Below are positions 34,501 through 40,609 of a DNA stretch of 40,609 nucleotides, piece by piece. The stretch is taken from NCBI GenBank assembly GCA_020073215.1, contig JAIQFO010000044.1, positions 1 through 40,609 on the forward strand, read 5' to 3'. This DNA comes from Terriglobia bacterium. Lineage in GTDB: Bacteria; Acidobacteriota; Terriglobia; Terriglobales; Acidobacteriaceae. The position numbers were made by a program, and so were the translations under genes. Every line of letters starts with the position of its first letter. The stretch's first letter is position 1. Below the pieces are notes generated by a model. The model saw nothing but the letters and a program-made list of their open reading frames with translations. It was not told the DNA's origin and searched no databases.

Positions 34501-34780
34501 GCAGGCCTCGACGCCCCCAGGCGCGCCAAACCTGCTGTTCGCCGTGCCGGAAGTCCTTACGCTGGATGACGCGGCGGCCGGCCAGGGACCCTGCTCCGGC
34601 ACGTGTCCGGATACTTCCAGCATGGACTCAAGCATCGGCATGAACAGAACCACAACAGCCGGTGATGTGGCTCCCGAGTCTTGTGAGGCGGCCCCAGAGT
34701 TGCCCAAGGTCGACGCACCGACGGTTCCGACGGCTGCGGCGGAGCCGTCGACTAAGGCCATTGCCCCTTCCTGCCGATGA
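31547..34780 (+). CDS. Matrixin-like secreted protein with inactive zinc site and Ig-like repeats
   Basis: This 1077-residue secreted protein has a signal peptide (1-22). Its N-terminal domain (about 25-265) resembles matrixin-type metalloproteases, including WANGAVQYFTD near 44 and the Met-turn-like VMHFADP at 229-235. The zinc motif HExxHxxGxxH is replaced by RVLGRILGLGW (195-205), so none of the metal ligands remains. Later come a segment like a pre-peptidase beta domain (near 430-490), an IPT/TIG-like unit (near 545-630), and two or three Ig-like Big_1 units (about 645-940). A Pro/Ala-rich end follows. It is probably a binding or adhesion protein. ATG 31547 follows AGGAG. Confidence 0.72.
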   Translation: MRWRILAGAVFLISSAVASRAGGPAFVAGSGYDPGVAGQPIIWANGAVQYFTDQGDLSPILPNAQADSLVAGAFSAWTSIPGVALTASQGGHLAEDVNGVNLTVDATGTITAPGDITPSATATPVGIVYDFDGTVTDALLGQGAGSLPDCFTNAVFGGPDNFTAAANIAHALVVINGVCATTSAQQPDVQYRLVRVLGRILGLGWSQANLNVLTHHPVPSSADFAGFPVMHFADPINCVPIAVCYPNPAVPKMDDMNALARLYPASVSPQPAGRIYGSIYFTDASGNAVQPMQGANMVARLMVSGQPSRQYVVTSVSGFAFHGNAGNIIDGYLDANGLRYDRWGSNDPSLEGFFDLGQLTIPTGQTIAQYQLTVEALDANWSMGVEPYAPTQVTPSGSFAPVVVTVTNGSNTERDILMLQDAIAQTHPGSGSSYATPAIVPAGGGWGSWISDYGGSDWFKFTAQASRTASVTVTALDETGQPTETKLQPVIGIWQLSDQSGNPAPASTPSAFNTTTWGMTRLDAQFGASDTYRVAVADFRGDGRPDYFYQASLLYSDTVTPARLSLAGGMATLNGTGFKPGLQVTAAGNNGNTLAASATQIQVTMPAAAHDGTATIQVTDPVSGAYSQMSGALSYGALSTDLLLLLQGAEPATPVGSAAANPIRVRAVAADGVTPVSGATIAWSATNGLQFSTCSGASSCSVLTDEAGESSSAVTPTATGASTITAALAPASYSPPQSQQATVVGTSTALDLAALTPTRWIGQGATLSVPLAVEVLDLAVPQANVTINFVITKGTASLSAPNATTNSSGFATIHAQITNQSADVQVSACAAPNNSPCQTFTMFSTPPSLWMLETVSGSSQVVPEGQAFQPLVMRVTDGSTVSNPVMGVNVTFQTTLARVPENGMPVVLGSSQAQVVSAQDGLASIVPSAGSVGPCDVFIAVSAGPSTAQLQMETVAAIVVAQPKNNGGKAPSAWSGRRFIWPVGSQASTPPGAPNLLFAVPEVLTLDDAAAGQGPCSGTCPDTSSMDSSIGMNRTTTAGDVAPESCEAAPELPKVDAPTVPTAAAEPSTKAIAPSCR

Positions 34781-34822
34781 CTGGATCGGGGCATCTCTGC
34801 CCTCGCGATCCTGGAGTTGACC

Positions 34823-35701
34823 ATGGCACACAAACACGGTTCGGACTTGGAGAATGCCTCCCCGAATACCAACGGCGCGGCCCCGGCGAACGGCTCGGGC
34901 CGCAGCCCACTGAAGCTGGGCAAAAACAATGACTACGTCTACAACGATGAGTTGCGCCGGCTGCAAATTGAGTTGGTCAAACTGCAGGAGTGGATCCGCC
35001 AGAAGCGTCTCAAGCTGGTCGCCGTCTTCGAGGGTCGCGATGCCGCCGGAAAAGGTGGCGCAATCAAAAGGATTACCGAGTGCCTGAACCCGCGCGTCTG
35101 CCGCGTGGTGGCGTTGGGCACCCCCACCGAGCGCGAGAAAACGCAATGGTACTTCCAGCGCTATGTGCCGCATCTGCCCGCAGCCGGGGAGATCGTCCTG
35201 TTCGACCGCAGCTGGTACAACCGCGCCGGTGTCGAGCACGTCATGGGTTTCTGCAGCGAAAGCGAGTATCTGGAATTCCTGCACAGCTGCCCCGAGTTCG
35301 AGCGCATGCTGGTGCGTTCGGGCATCATTCTGCTCAAGTATTGGTTCTCGGTAAACGATGAGGAGCAGGAGCGCCGGTTCCAGGACCGGATGAAAGACGC
35401 CACCAAACGCTGGAAGCTGAGCCCGATGGACCTCGAATCCAGAAGGCATTGGGTGGAGTACTCACGCGCCAAAGACGAGATGTTCGCCCACACCGACATC
35501 AAACAGGCGCCCTGGCACGTGGTGAACGCAAACAACAAGAAGTCTGCGCGACTGAATGTGATCTCCCACCTGTTGTCGCAGGTTCCTTACCAGGATCTGA
35601 CGCCGGAGGCGCTGAAGCTTCCCCCGCTCGAGAAGGTCAAGTACATCCGGCCGCCCATCCACGAGCAGAACTTCGTGCCGGAAGTGTACGAGAGCCATTG
35701 A
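34823..35701 (+). CDS. ppk2: Polyphosphate kinase 2 (PPK2 family)
   Basis: This 292-residue cytoplasmic kinase moves phosphate between polyphosphate and nucleotides. It has Walker A-like GRDAAGKGG (71-79) and the Walker B/lid FDRSWYNRAGVE (127-138), both hallmarks of PPK2, followed by KYWFSVNDEEQERRF. The single-domain length fits class I, which mostly phosphorylates nucleoside diphosphates, but the class should be confirmed by alignment. Residues 1-33 are a variable tail. The ATG at 34823 is favoured over TTG 34817, with GGAG a suitable distance upstream. It follows the secreted matrixin-like gene by 42 bp. Confidence 0.93.
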   Translation: MAHKHGSDLENASPNTNGAAPANGSGRSPLKLGKNNDYVYNDELRRLQIELVKLQEWIRQKRLKLVAVFEGRDAAGKGGAIKRITECLNPRVCRVVALGTPTEREKTQWYFQRYVPHLPAAGEIVLFDRSWYNRAGVEHVMGFCSESEYLEFLHSCPEFERMLVRSGIILLKYWFSVNDEEQERRFQDRMKDATKRWKLSPMDLESRRHWVEYSRAKDEMFAHTDIKQAPWHVVNANNKKSARLNVISHLLSQVPYQDLTPEALKLPPLEKVKYIRPPIHEQNFVPEVYESH

Positions 35702-35780
35702 ATCATTAAGTCATTGACTCATTTGGGCATTGATCCATAGGGTGGTGTTATCCAATGACTCAATGTCTCAATGATTCAAT
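35697..35780. repeat. Octad-word inverted repeat between PPK2 and S9 peptidase genes
   Basis: The left arm (35697-35726) reads in eight-base register GAATCATT, AAGTCATT, GACTCATT, and TGGGCATT continues. The right arm (35752-35780) is the inverse with TGACTCAA, TGTCTCAA, TGATTCAA. It begins inside the PPK2 stop codon and ends 4 bp before the stop of the converging peptidase gene. A hairpin here could end transcription from both sides. Confidence 0.9.
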
Positions 35781-35783
35781 CCG

Positions 35784-38039
35784 TCACTTCTTCGTCCACT
35801 GATCGACCCAGTCGCTGACCGTCTTCCACCAAAGCTGCGAATTTTGCGGCTTTAGCACCCAGTGGCCTTCGTCGGGAAAGTAGAGCATCTTCGAGGGCAC
35901 GCCCATAGTCTGCAGCGTGGTGAAAAGCTGGAAGCCTTCGCTCACGTCGAGCCGGTAGTCGAGCTGCCCGTGGACGACCAGCGTCGGCGTCTTGAAATTC
36001 TTAGCCGCATTGCGCGGAGACCACTTCTCATACATCTCCGGGTTCGTATAGGGAGTGCCCTTGAACTCCCAGTTGCTGAACCAGAGTTCTTCGGTCGTGC
36101 CCCAGGCGGAGACGGAATTAAACATGCCGTCGTGCGACACGATGCACTTGAAGCGGTCGGTGTGGCCGAGCACCCAGTTGGCCATGTATCCGCCGTAGCT
36201 TGCGCCCAGCGCGCACTCGCGGTCTTTGTCGATGAATGGATAGGTCTTCTCGGCGTAGTCAAGTCCCTTCATCAGGTCTTCAAACGGAGCGCCGCCCCAG
36301 TCGCCGCTGATGGACTCCACGAACTTCTGCCCATATCCAGTCGAGCCGTGGAAGTTGATCATGATGACCACGTATCCGTTGGCGGCAAAGAGTTCGGGAT
36401 TCCAACGATACGACCAGTCGTCTCCCCAGGCCCCCTGCGGGCCGCCGTGGATAAGGAACTTCACGGGATATTTCTTGGTGGCGTCGAAGTTCGGCGGCTT
36501 GACGAGGAAGCCCTCGACCTTGTCGCCCTTGGCTCCTTCGAACCAGAAGGATTCGAGACGGGACATGGAGACTTCGGAGAGAGCGGCGTCGTTCAGGTGA
36601 GTGAGTTGCGTGCCATAGGGTTCTTTGACTGTTGTATTCCCGCAGCCGTGTATTGGGTCGACGCATACGCTCTCGGACTTAGGAACTGGCACTTCATAAG
36701 ATCCGTACCGCAGAAAGGCCGCGGAAAATATGCCGTTCGGCGATTCGATGAACATCCGGGTGAAGACAACAATCTTACCGTCCGGCGTCACAGCCAAGTC
36801 GTCATTGAAGCCTCCAAAGAGGGTTGTAATATGCACGTCGGTAGTATGAATTGCAATGTCATATCCGCGTTCGCTATCCAAGTTGCTGGTGAACGACACC
36901 GAGTAAACAGGTGATTCGCCCTTATCCTCGGCTACGAAGTAGATGTGAGACGAGTCTGGTGCCCAAGTAAACGTTCCGACCCAGCGATCAAAAGCGGCCG
37001 AGGTCAAATCGGTTCGCTTCCCCGTCTTGCGGTCATACAGCATCAGCCGGAAGCGGTCGCTCTCGTATCCCGGACGCTGTTGGGCGCGGTAGGCGATGTA
37101 CTTGCCATCGGGCGAATAGAGCGGAGTCGAGTCGCTGGCGGGATTGTCGGCGGTAATGTTCTTGGCCGCTCCTCCATTTACCGGTACGATCCAGAGATCG
37201 TTGTTGGTGGACGTGGCTTCGACCTTGTCGTGATTCGAGGTGTAGCAAATCTCCTGCCCGTCGGGCGAGAAGGCATAGTTGTCCTGTCCGCCCAGCGAAA
37301 ACACGGGCGCATCGTAGTCGCCGGGTGTCAGGTCGCGCGGAGGAGGTGGGGCGATGCCAGCGCCCGCCGGAGTTGCTCCAGGCATCGTTCCTGGCAAAGC
37401 GCGCGGGGAAGCGAGCACATCCGGAACCACGAAGATGTGCGTCCGCTTTCCCGCCTTGTACGCGTTCCAATGGCGATACAGCAGGCGGTCAAAGATGAGC
37501 GCTTTGACTTTCGAATCCTCGGATTCTTTCAGCTTCCTGGCGTTGCAGTCGGCCTCCGCGGCCGGCGCGCCGTCGCATTCGGGATAGATATCGGAGGTAA
37601 AGAGAATGTTCTTGCCATCGGGCGACCAGAGTTCACCGCCGGCTTCGGTGGCGATCGCCGTGTGCTTGTGGACGCTGGTGACGGTTCCGGAAGTGCCATC
37701 GAAATCGGCAATCCAAACCTGCGAGCCGCCTTCTTTGGTCGAGAGGAATGCGAAGCGCTTTCCATCCGGGGCCCAGCGCGGGCGGTCGCCGTCCTGATCG
37801 GAGATGAGGACGCGTTCCTGTCCCCCCGCCAGCGGCACAATCCAGATATGGGACGTCTTCTTGTTCGCGGCCAGGTCCACATCGACCGCTGCGAACAGCA
37901 CCCACTTGCCGTCGGGCGAAGGCACCGGCTCGCCGACGCGCTTCAGCTTCATCATGTCCTCGAAAGTGAAGGGGTGCTTGGCTTGAGAGAAGGCGGGTAG
38001 GGAGAAGAGAAGAACGAAAACAAAAGCAAGACGGCGCAT
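35784..38039 (-). CDS. Secreted S9-family prolyl oligopeptidase-like peptidase
   Basis: This 751-residue enzyme has a signal peptide (MRRLAFVFVLLFSLPAFSQA) and a beta-propeller half with recurring SPDGK-type blades. A C-terminal alpha/beta hydrolase follows. The serine triad is present: GASYGGYM (Ser), HGQLDYR (Asp) and DEGHWV (His). It matches dipeptidyl aminopeptidase/acylaminoacyl peptidases and cleaves short peptides outside the cytoplasm. The start at 38039 is set by GGAGG upstream; the longer frame to 38060 has no support. Together with the POT and OPT carriers it would suit growth on peptides, though it is not linked to them. Confidence 0.93.
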   Translation of the reverse strand: MRRLAFVFVLLFSLPAFSQAKHPFTFEDMMKLKRVGEPVPSPDGKWVLFAAVDVDLAANKKTSHIWIVPLAGGQERVLISDQDGDRPRWAPDGKRFAFLSTKEGGSQVWIADFDGTSGTVTSVHKHTAIATEAGGELWSPDGKNILFTSDIYPECDGAPAAEADCNARKLKESEDSKVKALIFDRLLYRHWNAYKAGKRTHIFVVPDVLASPRALPGTMPGATPAGAGIAPPPPRDLTPGDYDAPVFSLGGQDNYAFSPDGQEICYTSNHDKVEATSTNNDLWIVPVNGGAAKNITADNPASDSTPLYSPDGKYIAYRAQQRPGYESDRFRLMLYDRKTGKRTDLTSAAFDRWVGTFTWAPDSSHIYFVAEDKGESPVYSVSFTSNLDSERGYDIAIHTTDVHITTLFGGFNDDLAVTPDGKIVVFTRMFIESPNGIFSAAFLRYGSYEVPVPKSESVCVDPIHGCGNTTVKEPYGTQLTHLNDAALSEVSMSRLESFWFEGAKGDKVEGFLVKPPNFDATKKYPVKFLIHGGPQGAWGDDWSYRWNPELFAANGYVVIMINFHGSTGYGQKFVESISGDWGGAPFEDLMKGLDYAEKTYPFIDKDRECALGASYGGYMANWVLGHTDRFKCIVSHDGMFNSVSAWGTTEELWFSNWEFKGTPYTNPEMYEKWSPRNAAKNFKTPTLVVHGQLDYRLDVSEGFQLFTTLQTMGVPSKMLYFPDEGHWVLKPQNSQLWWKTVSDWVDQWTKK

Positions 38040-38085
38040 GACAGTGCCTCCGCGGAACAAACGAGTGTAGCACCGGTAACGCTCG

Positions 38086-38241
38086 CGTAGGGACAGCCGC
38101 CCTCGGCTGTCCAGCCGGGCGAAGCCCGGCTAATTGTATGGTGCCGACCCGAAGCGTGAAGATGCGGAGATGACCTGGCCGCGATTGCGGGATGCCGCGG
38201 AGCTTCGCTCCGCTGGACAGCCGAGGGCGGCTGTCCCTACG
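38086..38241. repeat. Long-spaced perfect 30-bp inverted repeat
   Basis: CGTAGGGACAGCCGCCCTCG begins the left arm at 38086-38115, and the right arm at 38212-38241 is its exact inverse at all 30 positions. The 96-bp spacer contains two further small hairpins: GCCGGGCGAAGCCCGGC at the left arm's edge and GCGGAGCTTCGCTCCGC at the right. Each arm is itself partly palindromic (GGACAGCCGCCCTCGGCTGTCC). It lies between two minus-strand genes and ends 9 bp before the TPR gene stop. Confidence 0.95.
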
Positions 38242-38249
38242 TGGGCGAT

Positions 38250-38561
38250 TTAGTTGCCCAGTTCTTCCAGCATCGCGGTCATCTCCGATTGGGCGTGGGT
38301 GTTGCCGGTGCGGCTTGCGGAGGAGATGCCATCCACCAGCCATCGTTTGGCCTCATCGACGCGGCTGGCGGCGGCCAGCGTCTGCGCGGCCATGAAGTAG
38401 GCGGGCGTGTAATCGGGATTCTTTTCGATCAGCGTTTTGTATTCCTGCAGCGCCTGCTCGATCTGTCCGGCCCTGGAGTATTCCATGGCCAGTCCATAGC
38501 GCGCAAAGGCATCCTCGGGATTCTCGGTAAGAATTTCGCTCAACGCGGCAATGCGATCCAT
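38250..38561 (-). CDS. Small TPR-repeat protein
   Basis: This 103-residue helical protein carries two to three tetratricopeptide repeats. Residues 16-48 (NPEDAFARYGLAMEYSRAGQ, then QALQEYKTLI) and 49-82 (NPDYTPAYFMAAQTLAAASR and following) show the Trp/Leu/Gly/Tyr/Ala/Phe/Ala/Pro-type spacing. It has no signal or membrane segment and most likely binds a partner protein. The ATG has no independent ribosome site except a GAGAG within the repeat arm 9 bp upstream, so the repeat may supply it. Confidence 0.85.
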   Translation of the reverse strand: MDRIAALSEILTENPEDAFARYGLAMEYSRAGQIEQALQEYKTLIEKNPDYTPAYFMAAQTLAAASRVDEAKRWLVDGISSASRTGNTHAQSEMTAMLEELGN

Positions 38562-38565
38562 AGAA

Positions 38566-38645
38566 AAGCTCTCAGCTTTCAGCTCTCAGTAAAGTCCAAA
38601 CGCCACAGCTAAAAGCTGAGAACTGATAGCTGATAGCTGACAGCT
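38566..38645. repeat. Heptad-word inverted repeat upstream of the TPR gene
   Basis: The left arm (38566-38592) has AGCTCTC, AGCTTTC, AGCTCTC words ending CAGTAAA. The right arm (38611-38645) has AGCTGAG, AACTGAT, AGCTGAT, AGCTGAC. The spacer is only about 18 bp. It lies between divergent starts and its left arm begins 5 bp from the TPR start codon. Confidence 0.9.
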
Positions 38646-38702
38646 GCTCTTCCCATTCTTATCACGATCCGCGTTACAATAGCTGTTCTCCGAGAGACCA
38701 AC

Positions 38703-39122
38703 TTGGCGTGCCCTTTCTTTGTGCCGCTGGAAATTGTGAACGACGGTTCCTGGCCGCATCCTTCGCGTCTGCCTCTGGGAGCGGGATGGACGGGAAACTG
38801 CCTCGCCTCGGGACAGGAACTGACAGCATCCGACGCCCACGTCCGGGAATTCTGCAATCTCGGCTATGCGACCGAGTGCCCGCATCTGCCGCGGCATCGT
38901 GACTGGGATGCGGTCCGTCTTTCGGTTGTCCGAACTAGCCCGGAGCAGGTCACGATTTGCTTTGTCTGCGAGTTGAACCACGCTCCGATCGAACATGGGA
39001 AGCTGACATTTGATCTGGTCAATGACGCCTGGCTGAATATGCACCCGGATCCGCGCGTTCTCAGGCTCGCAACCAGTTATCTGCAAACATATCGCACCCG
39101 GCAAAGCGCTCGTTTAATCTAA
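38703..39122 (+). CDS. Conserved-looking hypothetical protein with several cysteines
   Basis: This 139-residue protein begins with TTG, after a GAGAG about 8 bp upstream. Conserved-looking features are CPFFVPLEIVNDGSWPHPSR, PLGAGWTGNC, FCNLGYATECPHLP and DAVRLSVV. The Cys pattern (residues 3, 33, 51 and 59) could hold a metal or iron-sulfur group, but I recognise no named family. It lacks a signal peptide. It lies 7 bp before the thioesterase gene and is likely co-transcribed. A GTG at codon 12 is an alternative start that would lose the first Cys. Confidence 0.65.
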   Translation: MACPFFVPLEIVNDGSWPHPSRLPLGAGWTGNCLASGQELTASDAHVREFCNLGYATECPHLPRHRDWDAVRLSVVRTSPEQVTICFVCELNHAPIEHGKLTFDLVNDAWLNMHPDPRVLRLATSYLQTYRTRQSARLI

Positions 39123-39129
39123 TCAGTCC

Positions 39130-39642
39130 ATGAACGACGACGATAAAGCGAAATTTACCCGCCCGCGGCCCGTTCGCGAATCGATCTCGGAAATGACCGA
39201 GATCGTTCTGCCCAACGATGCCAACCCGCTAAATGCCCTGCTCGGCGGCCGCCTGATGCACTGGATCGACCTCGCGGGAGCCATGGCCGCCCATCGCCAC
39301 TCGCGTACGTACGTGGTGACGGCATCCATTGATCACATGGATTTTCTGGTGCCGGTTCGCGTCGGAGATTTCGTCGTCCTGCGCTCATCTGTAAATCGCG
39401 TATTCCGCACTTCGATGGAAGTGGGCGTGAAGGTATGGGTGGAAAATTATCGCGCCGAACAGAGCCGCCACGTCAGTTCGGCTTATCTGACTTTTGTGGC
39501 TATCGATGCTGCCGGCAATCGCATCGCAGTGCCCCAGGTTGTTCCCGAAACGGAAGATGAAAAGCGTCGCTATGATGGCGCGGCGCGCCGCCGAGATATC
39601 CGCCGCACGGAATCGGCACAAAGGAAGAACGGTCGGAGTTAG
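39130..39642 (+). CDS. Acyl-CoA thioesterase (hotdog fold)
   Basis: This 170-residue enzyme probably hydrolyses acyl-CoA thioesters. Motifs of the YciA/BFIT group of hotdog thioesterases appear in order: NALLGGRLMHWIDLAGAMAA with the catalytic Asp, the SIDHMDFLVPVRVGD strand, and RTSMEVGVKVWVEN. The C-terminal 30 residues are basic and may be a tail. The length is slightly more than the usual 130-160. It starts 7 bp after the hypothetical gene, and the cydA gene follows after a 115-bp gap. Confidence 0.88.
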   Translation: MNDDDKAKFTRPRPVRESISEMTEIVLPNDANPLNALLGGRLMHWIDLAGAMAAHRHSRTYVVTASIDHMDFLVPVRVGDFVVLRSSVNRVFRTSMEVGVKVWVENYRAEQSRHVSSAYLTFVAIDAAGNRIAVPQVVPETEDEKRRYDGAARRRDIRRTESAQRKNGRS

Positions 39643-39757
39643 GTGTTGTTGAGTGTGAACTAATCGAGAACTTATGCAGCATTGCTGCTAAGCTGGAGGG
39701 TCTAGAAACCGGGACCTTACCAACCAAGATGCAAGGCCTTAACTATGGATAGCATTT

Positions 39758-40609
39758 ATGGATAGTGCCCTCTTGATTCACCGCCTTCACTTCGCTTTCA
39801 CCGCAACTTTTCACTATCTCTTTCCGCAACTCACCATGGGGCTCGCACTGCTGATCGTTGTGCTTAAGACGATCGCCGTTCGGCGCAATGATCCTGTGTA
39901 TCACGAGGCAGCCCGCTTCTGGGGCAGGATTTTCGGCATCAATTTCGTATTAGGAGTGGTGACTGGCATTCCGATGGAATTCCAGTTCGGCACCAACTGG
40001 TCGGTCTTTTCAAAATTCGCCGGAGGTGTTATCGGGCAGACCCTGGCTATGGAAGGCATGTTCGCCTTCTTTCTGGAATCGGCCTTCCTGGGATTGTTTC
40101 TCTACGGAGAGAAGCGGCTAAGCCCGAGAGCCCACTGGCTGTCGGCGGTGGCCGTCTTTGTAGGTTCGTGGCTGTCGGGTTATTTCATCATTGCCACCGA
40201 TGCCTTTATGCAGCACCCGGTTGGCTATTTCACGGCCGCGGATGGGAGTCTGCAACTTTCGAGCTTTTGGACTTTCGTGCTCAATCCCTGGGCGGGATGG
40301 CAGTACGCGCACAACATGAGTGGAGCGGCGATTACCGGCGCCTTCATCATGACGTCGGTGGGAGCGTTCTACCTGCTGTCCAACAAGTGGACCTCGCACG
40401 CTCGCATCTTCGTCAAAGCCGGCGTGATTGCCGGTTGCGTGTTCAGCGTGTTGCAGATTTTTCCGACTGGCGACCAGCAAGGCAAAATGGTTGCCGACCA
40501 GCAGCCGGTCACGCTGGCAGCGATGGAGGGACTGTTTCAGGGACAGGAGAGAGCGCCGCTCTTGATCGTCGGTCAGCCGAACGACCAGCAGGGCAAGATC
40601 GACAACCCG
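39758..40609 (+). CDS. cydA: Cytochrome bd-type quinol oxidase subunit I (5' part)
   Basis: This is the first 284 codons of a gene cut by the window edge. Subunit I carries the hemes of a quinol oxidase that reduces oxygen to water. Seen here are RLHFAFTATFHYLFPQLT with the first heme-ligand histidines, GRIFGINFVLGVVTGIPMEF, and AMEGMFAFFLESAFLG with the two conserved Glu residues. YAHNMSGA carries a His, and the quinol-loop motif reads QPVTLAAMEG. A typical subunit I has Lys where this loop has Thr (position 252 in E. coli numbering), as in some relatives. ATG 39758 is the only in-frame start before the conserved part. Subunit II should follow outside the window. Confidence 0.92.
   Translation, partial: MDSALLIHRLHFAFTATFHYLFPQLTMGLALLIVVLKTIAVRRNDPVYHEAARFWGRIFGINFVLGVVTGIPMEFQFGTNWSVFSKFAGGVIGQTLAMEGMFAFFLESAFLGLFLYGEKRLSPRAHWLSAVAVFVGSWLSGYFIIATDAFMQHPVGYFTAADGSLQLSSFWTFVLNPWAGWQYAHNMSGAAITGAFIMTSVGAFYLLSNKWTSHARIFVKAGVIAGCVFSVLQIFPTGDQQGKMVADQQPVTLAAMEGLFQGQERAPLLIVGQPNDQQGKIDNP

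Noticed and set aside
31547..34780. Active metalloprotease assignment
   Set aside because: The zinc-binding motif is replaced at every ligand; no frameshift nearby restores HExxH in another frame.
35862..38000. Two plus-strand frames of about 350 codons opposite the S9 peptidase
   Set aside because: The minus-strand gene has the full serine triad and a signal peptide; the plus-strand products have no recognisable motif.
1..40609. tRNA, rRNA or other well-known RNA genes
   Set aside because: No cloverleaf, rRNA core sequence or known riboswitch core was recognised by eye; a covariance-model search would be needed to exclude them.

Overview
The window reads as a stretch of a GC-rich chromosome from an Acidobacteriota member, probably Terriglobia-like. 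This is an inference from gene content and style, not from a marker gene. The supporting signs are an LptC/LptA fusion followed by lptB, rpoN and a long-form hpf; several secreted proteins of a type I associate with acidobacteria; a MoxR-type AAA+/VWA pair; and very dense dispersed palindromic repeats between genes. No rRNA, tRNA, CRISPR array, intact insertion sequence or prophage was seen.

Layout. 1-815 has no convincing gene and ends in a three-hairpin repeat. 816-6906 (+) is the envelope/regulation block: LptC/LptA-like protein, LptB, sigma-54 and hibernation factor. 7014-8384 (-) is an EAL-like/HDOD protein. 8919-12713 (+) holds a receiver-like protein with a basic tail, a secreted protein, thioredoxin reductase and an aldo/keto reductase. 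12786-18739 (-) holds an AlkD-like HEAT protein, then a same-strand run of OPT transporter, YggS, YggU, a small membrane protein and a POT transporter: two unrelated peptide-transporter families around PLP homeostasis. 18921-20887 (+) holds a small zinc-ribbon protein, ComF and an HNH protein. 21082-23117 (-) has a secreted protein and a short-chain dehydrogenase. 23314-27513 (+) has a LON-domain protein, a lipoprotein and the AAA+/VWA pair. 27624-30636 has a cytochrome c remnant, a diheme cytochrome c (-), a tiny basic secreted protein (+) and an MgtC/DUF4010 membrane protein (-). 30996-35701 (+) has a secreted protein, a 1077-residue matrixin-like protein whose zinc site is destroyed, and PPK2. 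35784-38561 (-) has an S9 peptidase and a TPR protein. 38703-40609 (+) has a cysteine-bearing hypothetical, an acyl-CoA thioesterase and the start of cydA, which runs off the window.

The most unusual signal is not a gene. At least nine intergenic sites carry arms of about 25-35 nt made of degenerate 7- or 8-bp tandem words, usually facing an inverted partner across a spacer of 10-65 bp and often beginning on or just after a stop codon. The words differ between sites, while the architecture stays the same. A second layer of short GC-rich hairpin repeats has entered intergenic regions and also coding sequence: the LptA-like gene carries three such tracts in frame, and the C-terminus of YggS is encoded by one arm of a repeat.
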